The translations under genes and the position numbers were made by a program. Source: Chalciporus piperatus (Eukaryota; Basidiomycota; Agaricomycetes; Boletales; Boletaceae). From it: 64,000 nucleotides of DNA. The notes beneath the pieces were generated by a model. That model was not told the DNA's origin. It saw only the letters and a list, made by a program, of their open reading frames with translations, and ran no database searches. The DNA is taken from contig JBBPTG010000004.1 in assembly GCA_038093975.1 (NCBI GenBank), positions 744,001 to 808,000 of the forward strand, read 5' to 3'. Below, piece by piece: positions 34,878-45,921 of this stretch; the first letter of the stretch is position 1; every line of letters begins with the position of its first letter.

Positions 34878-37363
34878 ATGTCTCGAAGAACGACTTGGTG
34901 GCCGGCCTGGGCATGTCTCTCGGTTCTCCCCTTCACAGCCCACCAGACCCGCGCAGTACCCACCGACGGTAAGTCGCGCACGCGCTAACAGTGGAGGCAC
35001 TCATATCGTCCCAGCTCCTTCAGCTGCTTCATTTTATGTCCCAAGTCTTCCGGGACTGCACCAGGATCCTGAACACCCACTTCACATATACGCGGGGCAC
35101 ATCGTCTCAGACCCCAATGCACCCTCTGCCAGTGACCTCGACGTTCTTGCACACTTGTTTTTCGTGATGGTCAAGGCGCGGCGAGCAGCTGATAAAGAGA
35201 GACTGATGTTCTGGTTCAACGTGAGTTCATTCGATGATGTCTGCACGACAGGATAAACTCGTGTATTGCGTCTAGGGTGGACCTGGCTGCTCCTCCTTTG
35301 ATGGCCTCATGATGGAAGTCGGTCCATGGAGAGTAGACGGTCAAGGCGGCTTGAAAACCGTTGAAGGTGGTTGGGAGGAGTACACCACCATGGTCTATAG
35401 TACGACCTACCTTACTTTGCATTCTCGTTCGGTTCACTGGGACCTATCTCATTCACGCATCCAACAGTCGATCAGCCTGCAGGAACGGGCCTGTCATATA
35501 CTAGCACAAACCATTTCGTACATACACTATCCGAGGTGTGACTTTTCCCATATTGAGCCTCGAATTCCGCTGACAGCCATTTGCAGGCTTCGGAGCATAT
35601 AATACAATTTCTCAGAACGTTTTATCAAGTTTTTCCAGAATATCTTTCAGTAGACGTTAGTTCCCCGCTCTGGGTATTGTTTCTGGACTCATTCCGCTGA
35701 CAGACTTACCTGGGTGGAGAAAGTTTTGCAGGGCAATATATCCCTTATTTCGGTACTGTATTGGTGTCTGTCCGAATTCGCCTTTCCAGATGCTGATATA
35801 CGCATAGCGGACGCGATTCTGAGCTCCAATCTAAATGTTCCGCTGCGTGGTGCTGCAATCGGCAATGGCTGGATGGATGGCCGCAGCCAATACCCTGCAT
35901 ATCTTGAATATGCTGCAACTCATGGTATCCTCGACGTAGACTCCCAGGTGGAACCTTTTTGTTGTCCGTGTAGCCATGGCTGACCCAGTGCTTGATAGAG
36001 GTATAGGGACAGCAAAAAGGGAACCGAGACGTGTTTGGCTGAATTCGAGCGTGTTGCTCTAGAACTAGGTCAAGAACCGGTGCATGTCAATAAATGCGAG
36101 ATGGTCGCAACCACCATCCTCGCAGGGAAGTCACGAACGTGAGTGGATGCCTATTGTCCTCCCTTCGTTCCACTGAGGCTGCATAGTGTGGACGGAGTGC
36201 AGAAGTGCGTGAATATATATGATGTGCGCCTAGAAGACGATCAGCCAGCTTGCGGCATGAATTGGCCCCCGGACCTCAGGGACATAGCTTCTTACCTCGC
36301 GGTATGTAGTCAGCGCCTTGACTGTTGTACTTTTATTGAGTTTTGTTTCATGTAGCGCGATGATGTCGTCAAGGCTTTACATGCCGAAGGCAAACCCGAG
36401 AAATGGGTAGAATGTATTGGCCGCGTCGGTGTAGAGTTGAGCGACGCGTTCTCACCTTCGTCGATCACCCTTCTCCCGAATGTCATCGAACGTATCCCCG
36501 TCTTGCTATTCGCAGGCGACCAGGACTTCATATGTAATCACATGGGCATAGAGAGCATGATCGAAAACATGTTGTGGAACGGTGAAAAGGGTCTCGGTGT
36601 CAGTGTTTCAATCTATTTTTTCGTTCTACTTCACATGTGTGCTCTCTGAGTCTGTACTGACCCTTGATGCTTCTTTTTTTCAGACGGCACCACTTCCATG
36701 GACAGTGGACGGGACGCCAGCTGGGACATGGGTCTCTTCGCGGAATCTCACCTATGTCAAGGTAGCACCAAGGCCCCTTTCGTCGTGGAAACTCAATGTT
36801 AATTCTGTCCCTTGCAGGTGTTCAATGCATCCCACATGGTCCCATATGATGTCCCTGATGTTGCTCATGACATGATTCTCCGTTTCATGGGCATGAACTT
36901 CTCAGCTATCCTAGACGGTTCAGCACATATACCAAGTAGCGTTGGGGATGACGTGAAGCCCGTCTTCGTCGATGGCGACAACCTCCCTGTTCTGCCCAGA
37001 CCACCAGCGAAAACGCCCGCAGAGACGAAGGCACAATGGGACGGTCAGTGTTGTGTTTCGTGATGTGTATTCATCGGAACTAATGCGTTCACAGCATATT
37101 ATAACGCAGGGAGTGCCGTACTTGTCCTCTTGCTTATTGCTATCGCCATTGGGGGCTTCATATGGTATCGACTCCGCAGACGGCGTATTCAACTCTCGGG
37201 AGGTACTGCAGACTCGGAAGAGAATATACCCCTCAACAGTACTTCGGACCGGGATGACGTGGATCTCGAGCTAGTCCAGCGTAGGATAAAAGGAAAGGGA
37301 CGGGCGGCCGAGGATGAGGCTAGAACATCAATCTTTGACGTCGGTGAAGCAGACGAGGATTAG
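34878..37363 (+). CDS. KEX1: Pheromone-processing serine carboxypeptidase Kex1
   Basis: Thirteen exons (34878-34968, 35015-35220, 35276-35399, 35468-35535, 35587-35655, 35704-35752, 35808-35947, 35999-36138, 36187-36301, 36356-36598, 36684-36761, 36818-37043, 37095-37363) give 605 residues. A signal peptide (residues 1-26) precedes the S10 peptidase domain. FNGGPGCSS forms the oxyanion region, the nucleophile is Ser193 in GGESFAG, Asp391 lies in FAGDQDF and His447 in NASHMVPYD. One transmembrane helix (about 522-543) and an acidic cytosolic tail follow. Kex1 sits in the late Golgi and trims C-terminal Lys/Arg left after Kex2 cleavage of secreted precursors. For exon 7 I chose the second acceptor (GCATAG) because it gives the conserved YFADAIL junction. 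Confidence 0.95.
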
Positions 37364-37485
37364 CACGGGGCGCCTTACCCTTCTTCTTTCCATCTCTTCG
37401 ATTTCCGTGAAACTAACCGTGATTCCAGCTTTCGGTTGTCCAGTACATTCGCCGCAAAGGCAGGTTGATTTGACTCAAGGTTATT

Positions 37486-39936
37486 CTATACTTGGATTTC
37501 TCCTATGATCACTGCGTCTACCCATTCTCCAGTTTCCAGTTGCGATGGTCCCCCCTCTTTGATAACTGGTAACTGCACAAGCGCATTTGCCCCGCTTAAG
37601 CTTGCAACCCGGCTCGATCTCTGACCTCCGGTACTGAATGCTTTAAGCCCTCCTGCCGTAGCTTTTACAACGACGCGGTGGAACTCCACTCTGGGATCCA
37701 GGGGCATTGTGGTTTGAATCTGTCCACAGCGCGGATTCAATTACTCAGTCCACCTGAGCATACTACGCCCGAAGCCTGCGGGACTTACCTGCACTTTAAC
37801 GCGCGGGAGCTGACATCTCTCGACTCGCCAACCGCCCAACCTCCTGAGTGCAGGTACCACAAAAAGGTGGAACGTCACGAGCGCCGAAGCTGGGTTGCCA
37901 GGAAGAGCGAACAAGAATTTCCGTTTGCAGTCCTGTTCGGGCACAGGTATGCTCGCGAATGTTGTTGGTTTTCCTGGCTTCATTGACACCCGACCGAAAT
38001 GAATTGTTCCCTCGAATCTGCGCTCGATGACGGGTTTGAGAAGATCGCTAGAACCCATCGAGGTTCCACCGGTCGTGAGGAGCAAATCGGCTTCTTTGAG
38101 CCCTTTGGCGATAGCTTGAACGTGCGAATCGACGCTATCAAAATCATGTTCAACGTCCAGTCTCTTTGGACTTGAAAACATTGGCCTCACTCGTCGGCTA
38201 CTATGCCAAGGTCGATGACAGAGTAGCCAATTCCTTCCAAAGTGGCTTGCAGAGAGGGACGGTTCGTATCATATATCCCTCCCCATCCATCGTTGGGAAG
38301 TGGATTGGGAGACTGCAAGTCCAGGATCTCGTTTCCTGTGCTCAAAATTGCAACGACAGGCTTGCGTCGGACCTTGACCTGTATATTCCCTCAATCATTG
38401 ATTGTGATCGAGAGGAAGGGACCAAGGGAAGACGACTGACCTCCTTTCGTCCGACAAACGCCAGCGTTCCAATTTCGCCGCCTAGACTTGTGATCACATC
38501 ATCCTTTTGCAACACCAAATCTCCCGTGCGGACATCTGAACCTGCAAGCCTCGCGTTCTCCCCCTTGGGCACCTGCACGAGCGTCCTTACCTGGCTCTCT
38601 TCGACATCCTCGTCGTTGGCGTCTTTGGTGGTTGACACAAGCTCGGTGTCTTCCACCATGATGATTGCGTCTGTTCCAGCAGGGAGTGGTCCACCTGTGT
38701 TGACGCGGAAGATGGAACCTTGTGGGACCTCCTCTGCGAGGGCGTGGTTCTTCCAAGTTAATACGTTATAGACACCAGGGGCATCCGAAGCTGCCAAGTT
38801 GGTAAGTCAAAAATCAATGTCTCAAAAGTCGATCGCGCGAATCATTTCTCACATTTGAGTGCATAACCGTCTACGTTCGTGGTTTGGGAAGACGGTACGT
38901 TGTTGGGGGCACGGACGTCCTCTGCAAGTACGTGACCTGCAAGAGCTGGGGTGACCTATACGGGTGTCAGTCGGTCGGTAGATTCATAGGCTTGGCTACG
39001 GACCGGGAGTTCGATAGACCCCAATGGTTGTATCTCGGTCAAGATGAGGTATAACGCTGCTTCGAGAGTGATTTGTGGATAAGGCGATACCCGATGGCGA
39101 CCTGGAACTATGGACGCGACTCCAATACCCATTTAGGAGGTAGATCTCACTCGCTTACCGGGTGCAGCAGGATCATGGGATAACAGTGTCCTGGGTTGAG
39201 GGGGACTGTGTCCGTGATGATGATGATGGTGCCCATGATGGTGCCCTTCCTGGCCGCGATCAGACGAGGCAGTATGGGTATGACTCGTCCCCATCGCGGC
39301 ATGCACCTGTGCTCCGCTGCCCCCCTTGATGAGATCGATCGCATGGGCGATGACGCCGTTTGAGAGGAGCGCGTCTAGGTTCTCCCTCACGGCTTTGACA
39401 CTCCCTGGGAGTGTGACAACGAGGGTGTTCTTGATCGTCCCTGCAACCGGCCTGGAGAGCGCGGCCAGGGGGGTATGTTTCATCGATGAAGAGAGTAGCA
39501 GGTGTACGATCCCGGGTGCATGCCGTTCAATCAGAGGCGCGATTGCCTAGAAAAATCCGCAGGATCAGAGGGGGGAGGGACCTTTAGGAACCCATCCAAG
39601 GATGGGCTACTGGCAACGGTGGGCCCCATACCTCGGGCGTTCTGTCCCTCACACCGAATCCAGTTCCTCCGGTGGTGATGATCCAGTCTACTGCTCCTGC
39701 CAGGCAGCTGGTCTTGACTCTCGTTCGGATCTCAGCTTCGTCATCTGGGAGAATGGTTGCCGATATGTCTCGATAGCCATGTTGCTCAAGGATCTTTTGT
39801 ATTTCAGGACCAGAGAGGTCCTCGCTCTTAGCAGAAGCTACACTGTCGCTGACTTTGGTGCTGCTGAGCCTCTTGGACTAAGCCCTGTGACAGCGATCTC
39901 ACCTGTGATGATCAATACCTTAATGATTGAGCTCAT
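37486..39936 (-). CDS. cnxE: Gephyrin-type molybdenum cofactor synthesis protein (MogA-MoeA fusion)
   Basis: Nine exons (39936-39903, 39852-39632, 39546-39159, 39107-39004, 38955-38853, 38790-38441, 38378-38191, 38134-37789, 37719-37486) give 655 residues. The N-terminal MogA-like domain (about 1-165) has LIITVSDSVASAKSEDLSG, TTGGTGFGVRD and GTIKNTLVVTLPGS; it adenylylates molybdopterin. The MoeA-like domain (about 225-655) has TNVDGYALK, VNTGGPLPAGTDAIIMVEDT, VAILSTGNEI, LLTTGGTSMG, MKPGKPTTFA and FALPGNPASALVTF; it inserts molybdate to give active Moco for nitrate reductase and sulfite oxidase. The linker is histidine-rich (GHHHGHHHHHHGHS, near residue 200). The order MogA then MoeA is that of animal gephyrin and fungal CnxE. 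Intron 1 joins VLIIT to VSDSV cleanly. Confidence 0.95.
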
Positions 39937-40037
39937 GAGTGTTGGTGGAAGGTGATGAAGGTTGGAAACTAGGGGTAATACTACAATCACCGATTGGGGA
40001 ATTGCGCAAGTGTATTACAGCAACTTGTTGATTCGTA

Positions 40038-42577
40038 CTAGATCACAAGCTCCTCTAATCTATACAGACCAACACCCAATGAAGCCTGCTGTTCCAGCAC
40101 CTTTCTCCTCTTCCTCCACTCTGCTGGGGTTTCGTCGAGTGCAGGACCTATCTTGTCTTTGAGTGTATGAGCCTTCGTGAAAGGTTCGAGTGCACCCCGT
40201 AGTTGTTCCATGGTGTCTACGAATGCGATCTCGGGCTCAATCTGGGCTAATATTCGGCGCAGCAAATCGTGACAGGGTTGGTACTGAAGGAGAGCGACGA
40301 AGGATGCGTCGAGTAAAGCTTGAAGGAAGGTGATGATCTGAATAACAGGTCAACATTGCGACACCAGAGAAGGAGTCAGCTCTACCTTGGGATATGGCGG
40401 CAAGTCAATCCCACTGGGTTCCCTCTTGTTGTTCGTAGCTATCGACTTAAGTAGGTCCTCCATCTCTTGTTCAGTTCCCCCGTGTATCCAGCTGTCGGCG
40501 ATCTCCAAGAGCTCCACCAAATCTTGAGCGTCTGGCAGGTATTTCCGGATAGCCAAGCGCATTGCCGGAGCAGAGAATGAGTACGATATGCAAGCAGAAA
40601 GATAAGTCCCCAGTGGGGGTATATATCCCTCTGATGAGTCGACTTGCATAGCGTGCTCGTTCTTGCGCTGTCTATCAACGAGGAATTTAACGGATGCTAT
40701 CAACTCGTCCTCTGAGACGTCTGAGACCGTCGTCAGAGCAAACATCAGGTTTTCCTGAGTAGCCTATAAGTTTTACTAAGGTCTGGAAAAACGGAGTACT
40801 CACCCAGTCGCCTCGCTGTCGAAGGGTAGAGATAAGGCGGCCGTTGAACATAATGGTGCTGACGGTAGTCTTTTCGAGAAGATATCGTATTATGCGAGGT
40901 GTATATGGGTAATTAGTGTGGGGTTCGGGTGGTGTAACAATGTTAAAGATTTTCTTCACGAACTCGTGGCCGAGGGCAGACTGTATTGACTGTTCGTGGC
41001 GTTAGTGGGAAAATAGTACAACGGAAAGGAATGCCTACGCTATGCGAGTTGGCCCATTTCATGAAAGTTTCTTCGGCCTTTAACGCGTTGTTGTTTTTCA
41101 GAGAGGACTGGATGCTGGAGAGAAGGCTAGCCTCTTTGTCGTCCTTTCCGGACTGACCACTGGGTTTAAGCCACACAGCTGTCTGAGCTGTTTTGCCAAG
41201 CGCAGCGGCGAGGTTTGATTTTAAACGCGAATCCACTGGGATGATGTGTATCGAGGACCGCGGAGGGGACGCCTTTTTCTTGTCGCTCAGTTGCGAAGAT
41301 GAAATTGTCAGAAGTACTTGTCCTGCATCTGCGACGGTAAGGTAAAAACACGGCGAAGGAAGGTTGGATGGTAGAGGCATCGATTGATTTGCTAGTAGGA
41401 CGCCATAACACAGGTCCCATATCTGAAGAGAGATGTCTTGGGTCCCCTCCACCAACCCAGCAAGGAGGACGAGTGAGGTCCCCAAAGACTCGATGGAGAA
41501 GCCTTGCCTCGATGACTTTTTGCCGTTCAGGGCGGCGAACCTCTGTAGACCAAGGTTCTCGGATAAGGGTGTCGCAGCTAACGACGAATTGATGGACGAA
41601 AGTTGATAGGTGGCCCATGTTCCTCGCGGGCCTGAGAAACGTCACGGTGCGTTACATTAACACAGCACGAGGAAAAAAAAGTGAAGACATACCAATAAGG
41701 CTGAGCACTCCGGATGGACTGCAGGATAAGCCAAGTATACCGACGCCTGCATCGCCGGTGGAGCTTGTGATCGACACTTCACAGGCACCAACAAGAACGA
41801 TCTCCTCCCCCAAGAGTACAAGTCGTATGGATAATGACATCGCTGTCTGGCAACAAACAATAGCAATATTGCCATCTGAGTTTGAGTCATCGTGTAAGAA
41901 GCTACACGGTTGGCGGGGGAAGATAAAAGTTTCCAGGTGTTTGCGTTCCCCGGGCCATTCTAGCTGGCCTTTAATGTCCACCCGGGCGTTCGCGAGGGAA
42001 AGACTGCCATTTTTTGAAACGAGAAGGAGAGGTAGTGAATCGAGGGCTGTCGCGTATATTCGGTTAGGCGGGAAGGGAACCTGGGATGGCGTCGGAGAAT
42101 GTCACTGCCTCGAGGATAGTAGGGGCGTACGACTACAGCGCTCTTCTCGCTAGTTGCAACTCTCGAGCCGGAAAGGCTCTGATTTATCACCCAGATAGTT
42201 TGACCGCGATTCGCCTTGGAGATGTCGGGTGCTACTCCTACGACTGCATAGCTGACGACTGACTTACTTCCACCCTCCGTGATGGGTAAGCTGACCGCAG
42301 GTGCCGAGAATTCGACGTGTTCACCGACAGAATACGATGCTACGGCATGAAGGTTTTGAAGCTGCAGTTGCGTACATCAGACTCACTGCAAAACCAGTGT
42401 AAAGTGCATATTACTTACGTCCCAAACGTGAATGCCATCTGCTTGTGCAGTCACCGTGGCATAACCGGGAAAGCTGTGGTTATGGGTGCAATATATGCCC
42501 TGGTTGTTTTGGCTGGTCTTTTGCGAGAAAGTACTGCTGAGATACAGCTGATACGGCTCGCCGATGGTCGAGCCCAT
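40038..42577 (-). CDS. NOL11-like nucleolar protein (predicted U3/UTP-A factor)
   Basis: Seven exons (42577-42419, 42361-42131, 42080-41693, 41631-41039, 40989-40804, 40763-40386, 40337-40038) give 744 residues. The N-terminal half has beta-propeller-like segments (GIHVWD, LHAVASYSVGEHVEFSAPAV, LPLLLVSKNGSLSLANA, LQIWDLCYGVLLA). The C-terminal half is helical: PRIIRYLLEKTTVSTIMF, DLVELLEIADSWI, then IITFLQALLDASFVALLQYQP and LLRRILAQIEPEIAFVDTMEQL, resembling the C-terminus of human NOL11. NOL11 and its UTP partners act in rDNA transcription and early 18S rRNA processing. Assignment is by pattern and length (NOL11 is about 720 residues), so moderate. The ATG at 42577 gives the longest frame without an upstream intron; an extra 5' exon cannot be excluded. 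Confidence 0.72.
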
Positions 42578-42717
42578 CGTGATGGACGGTGTCAACACTG
42601 AAGATTGTCGTGGGAGTTTGATCCTTGCTGCATTTCCGTCCCGGTAAGTAAGCAAGCCAACCGGCCGCAAAGGTTTCTCACCTCAACTACTTACCACGTC
42701 AAGCTTGGGTTCACGAA
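42578..42717. promoter_or_regulatory. Compact bidirectional promoter (NOL11-like / CLPTM1)
   Basis: Only 140 bases separate the two divergent start codons, so both promoters overlap or are shared. GGTAAGTA and CTTACC strings are present but no known element is assigned. Confidence 0.5.
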
Positions 42718-45503
42718 ATGTCTGAACCAACTGCAAGGCAGGGAGGAGGGGGAGCTCGCCCAGAGGAGAGTAGCACCTTCAAGAAAGTCTTGGGGGCCGT
42801 TCAGGTATGCTATGATTCCACGTATGCAGCGTCAGCACTCAATGGCGTTTTGCGACATAGCAAGCATTCTTGATATGGGCCGTTTCACAAGTCGGTGAGT
42901 AAAAGCAAACGTGGACTAGTCAGACATCTGACTTGTGTTCAGCAATGAAGTTTCTCTCCCCCGCGAAGCAAGAGGCACCTGTCGATGTGACTCCAGCTGC
43001 CGGAGGCGCAGAGACCCCACAAGCCGGCCAGATAAACCCATTCTTGCTCCCTCCTCAACATGTCCACCCGGCATGGGCAATTGGGCAGCCTTTGTCTATG
43101 TATGTATACTTTTCGACGTCACCCACTGGTGATGTATTCTCGCGTCAATGGACGTCAGCCTGGCGAGAAGATCAAGATAAGGACTTGCCCAGCTTCGTAT
43201 GGTCAAACATTACGTTTGGAGATTGGAACGATTACAGAACGGAACACTTTGATATTGTCCTACCCGAGGTATATCACCAAAGCTGTCATTCGTGGTCAGG
43301 GGGCTAATCAAACACAGGCTGTCCAACGGAACGCATCTCTCTGGGCTGACGTCTTCCTTATCAAGGAAGGCGCAAGTCCGGACCCCTCGAATCCTTCGTT
43401 TGATCCTAATTCAGTACACCACATCCGCAAACGTACGTTGTATTTAGCCGAATGTGCTTTGCATGGTCATCCCAACCTGTCTCGTCATTCAGTTTTGACT
43501 AGGTATCTTCCCAAGGCTAAGCTACGCAAGGAGAAGAACCTTCTCGGCGGCAGTGAGGATGTGATTGAGCATGAGGAAGAGGTATATCTTCGGTTAATTG
43601 CTTTATCTCCCCAAAGTTGAACATTATACAAGGTTCCCCAAGAAGACGTGATACTTTCTCATTGGTATTCGGTGCGGCCGTCTCGATCGGTTTGACAATC
43701 GGGAAGCTGATATTTGGTACAGAACCTGACATTGGTCCTTGTCTCAGATCAAGGTGCCCTCGAGTTTCCCAAGTTACCCCCAGTCATATCTGAGCGTGAG
43801 TTTCTGGCATGGCTCTTGCCGCGTGGCTAACTATCACAAAAGATGTACACCTGGTCCCGGGTGCAAGAGACACGACGGGAACGAAAGGGTTCTACAAGCC
43901 CATCGTCTTCCCGAATGATTTCTGGGTATTGCGATCCTACTTAACGGAGATTAATACCACAACTCCAACAGTCCCACTGCAAATAACGTTCCAGCCAATG
44001 TCGTATTTTAAATTCCAACTCTTCGCGTCTATGACTCATGGGTTCGACGAAGCTATGAAGCAGCAGGGCAGTAGCTCAGGCGCAGAGTTGGATGAAGTAA
44101 AAAGAATGCTGCTTGAGACTAACCCATGGTTCCTGGGGTTAACTGCACTTGTCAGCATGTTGCACGTGGTGTGAGTCCTGGTCCGAGATCGATGTGGGCT
44201 GAAATTTGTTGACCGGCACAGATTTGAGATGCTTGCGTTCAAGTCGGATGTGTCGCACTGGCGCCAACGAAAGGAACTCGTGGGTGTGTCCGTCAGGTGA
44301 GGCTGTGCATATGGGACGCCGTATCACGCTCATTGCTTTGATTGTATTCTCCGATCCCACAGAACGGTACGTGCCTCGCTTGAAATCGATGTACTCACGC
44401 TCAATTCAATTCACCCCCAGATCATCACAAACGTGTTTGTCCAGACTGTGATTCTTCTGTATCTCATCGACAATAACACCGACACGAGTTGGATGATTCT
44501 TCTTGGCTCTGGAATGGGTGTTGTGATCGAGGCCTGGAAAGTGAGTCACGTTATGCAAGGAATCATCGCACTTGCCTTAACCGATGAGTTAGATCACGAA
44601 AGCGGTTGATATTAGTATCGTCCCTTCGCCTGCTGGATCGATGCTTCCCTATTCGCTGAGCATCAAAGGTACGGTCTCGAATAAGTTCTTGCTGTGCCCC
44701 TTGCTAGAAATAACGCACGATCAGATAAGCACGTCCTCAGCGAGGATGAGAAAAAGACGCAAGAGTAAGTTTGGATGAATTGAAGTGGTTGTCAATGCTG
44801 ACATGCAAGCTTGTCAGATATGACAGACTTGCATTCCGTTACGTATCCTACGTGGCAATTCCATTGCTTGCGGCGTATAGCATCTATTCGCTCGTGTACG
44901 AGACGCACAGGGGCTGGTACAGTTATGTCATTTCGACACTCACCTCTTTTGTATACATGTTTGGATTTGTGAGTCATGAGCACCTTGGCACGCTTTCTGA
45001 CGACGATCGATTACTTCCAGGCACAACTGATACCCCAACTCATCATCAATTACAAGCTGAAGGTCTGTTTTTGGTTACATCCGTCCAATACATTATCCTC
45101 ATATGTGAACTTTGACAGAGCGTAGCTCATATGCCCATGAAGGCGATGATTTATAAAACCCTGTCTACAGTGGTGGATGACCTCTTTGCGTAAGAATTAC
45201 CGGCTGTTACCATGTGATCACATGGAGCATTGGAGTTCACACGACCATCCTACAGGTTTTGTATCAAGATGCCCACTCTCCACCGGCTTGCGTGTTTCCG
45301 AGACGACCTTGTGTTTTTGGTATTCTTATATCAGGTGGGGCCTTGTGCTATCTATGGTGCAGTGGGTATCTAACATGTGGCTCTCTTCATATCAGCGGTG
45401 GATATATCGAATCGATCCAAAGCGGGTCAACGAATATGGTCAAGTGATGGTTGAAGACGCAGTCAAGGCTGACGGCAATGGGGAGACGAAGAAGGACAAG
45501 TAG
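42718..45503 (+). CDS. CLPTM1: CLPTM1 family multi-pass membrane protein
   Basis: Eighteen exons (42718-42804, 42861-42894, 42943-43268, 43318-43432, 43493-43581, 43633-43671, 43723-43795, 43843-44170, 44222-44296, 44363-44366, 44421-44540, 44593-44668, 44725-44764, 44818-44968, 45021-45062, 45119-45189, 45256-45334, 45396-45503) give 618 residues. Family hallmarks: LLTRYLPKAKLRKEKNLLGG, GFYKPIVFPNDFWVL, SMLHVVFEMLAFKSDVSHWR, then RTIITNVF, WYSYVISTLTSFVYMFGF, TPQLIINYKLKSVAHMPMKA and FCIKMPTLHRLACFRDD. An N-terminal membrane segment (QAFLIWAVSQVAMKFL) leads to a lumenal domain with several N-x-T/S sites, then 4-5 helices. CLPTM1 proteins sit in ER/Golgi membranes; some are linked to receptor trafficking or lipid scrambling. 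Exon 10 is only 4 bases. Confidence 0.94.
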
Positions 45504-45921
45504 CCCGAACAATAACCGATCGGGGCAATAGATTGCGTTACTTACAGAAGGTGCTGTACGGCGCCTCACGTTGGTGCGCCCGGGCAGCCATTGGTGGTTC
45601 TTCCGTGGAGTGTCTGATGTTCTAGAGAATTATTTAAGCATAAGTATGTCAACGTTAGATGACGGGTATTGAATATTCCTTGGTGTGAAAAAGGAAAAAC
45701 TAAAAATGTCGAAATATGTTGCCAATTTATTAAAATTGTCTTCGGATCTGGTGAGAATGTGACCGTGGAAAACAGAGCTGCAAATATTTCCTTTTTTATC
45801 GATTCAAAAGCTACGCAGACGGCGCCGGACATTCATCTAATCCGCTGCTTGTTGTCTGCGCCGTTAAACGCTGGCTGTGTTATTGCCTTGCCCTTCTCCC
45901 CCCACTAGCGAGCCGTCGACA
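45504..45921. other. Intergenic region before the low-complexity protein gene
   Basis: These 418 bases are AT-rich in the middle (45620-45800). No gene is supported; the downstream promoter probably lies here. Confidence 0.5.

Noticed and set aside
35788..35807. Earlier acceptor (TTCCAG) for KEX1 exon 7
   Set aside because: It keeps frame but inserts residues into the conserved YFADAIL stretch; the next AG gives the family sequence.
42232..42267. GTAAGT donor inside exon 2 of the NOL11-like gene
   Set aside because: Reading through is open and gives a sensible strand (VVSYAVVG); the closest in-frame acceptor would leave an intron of only 36 bases.
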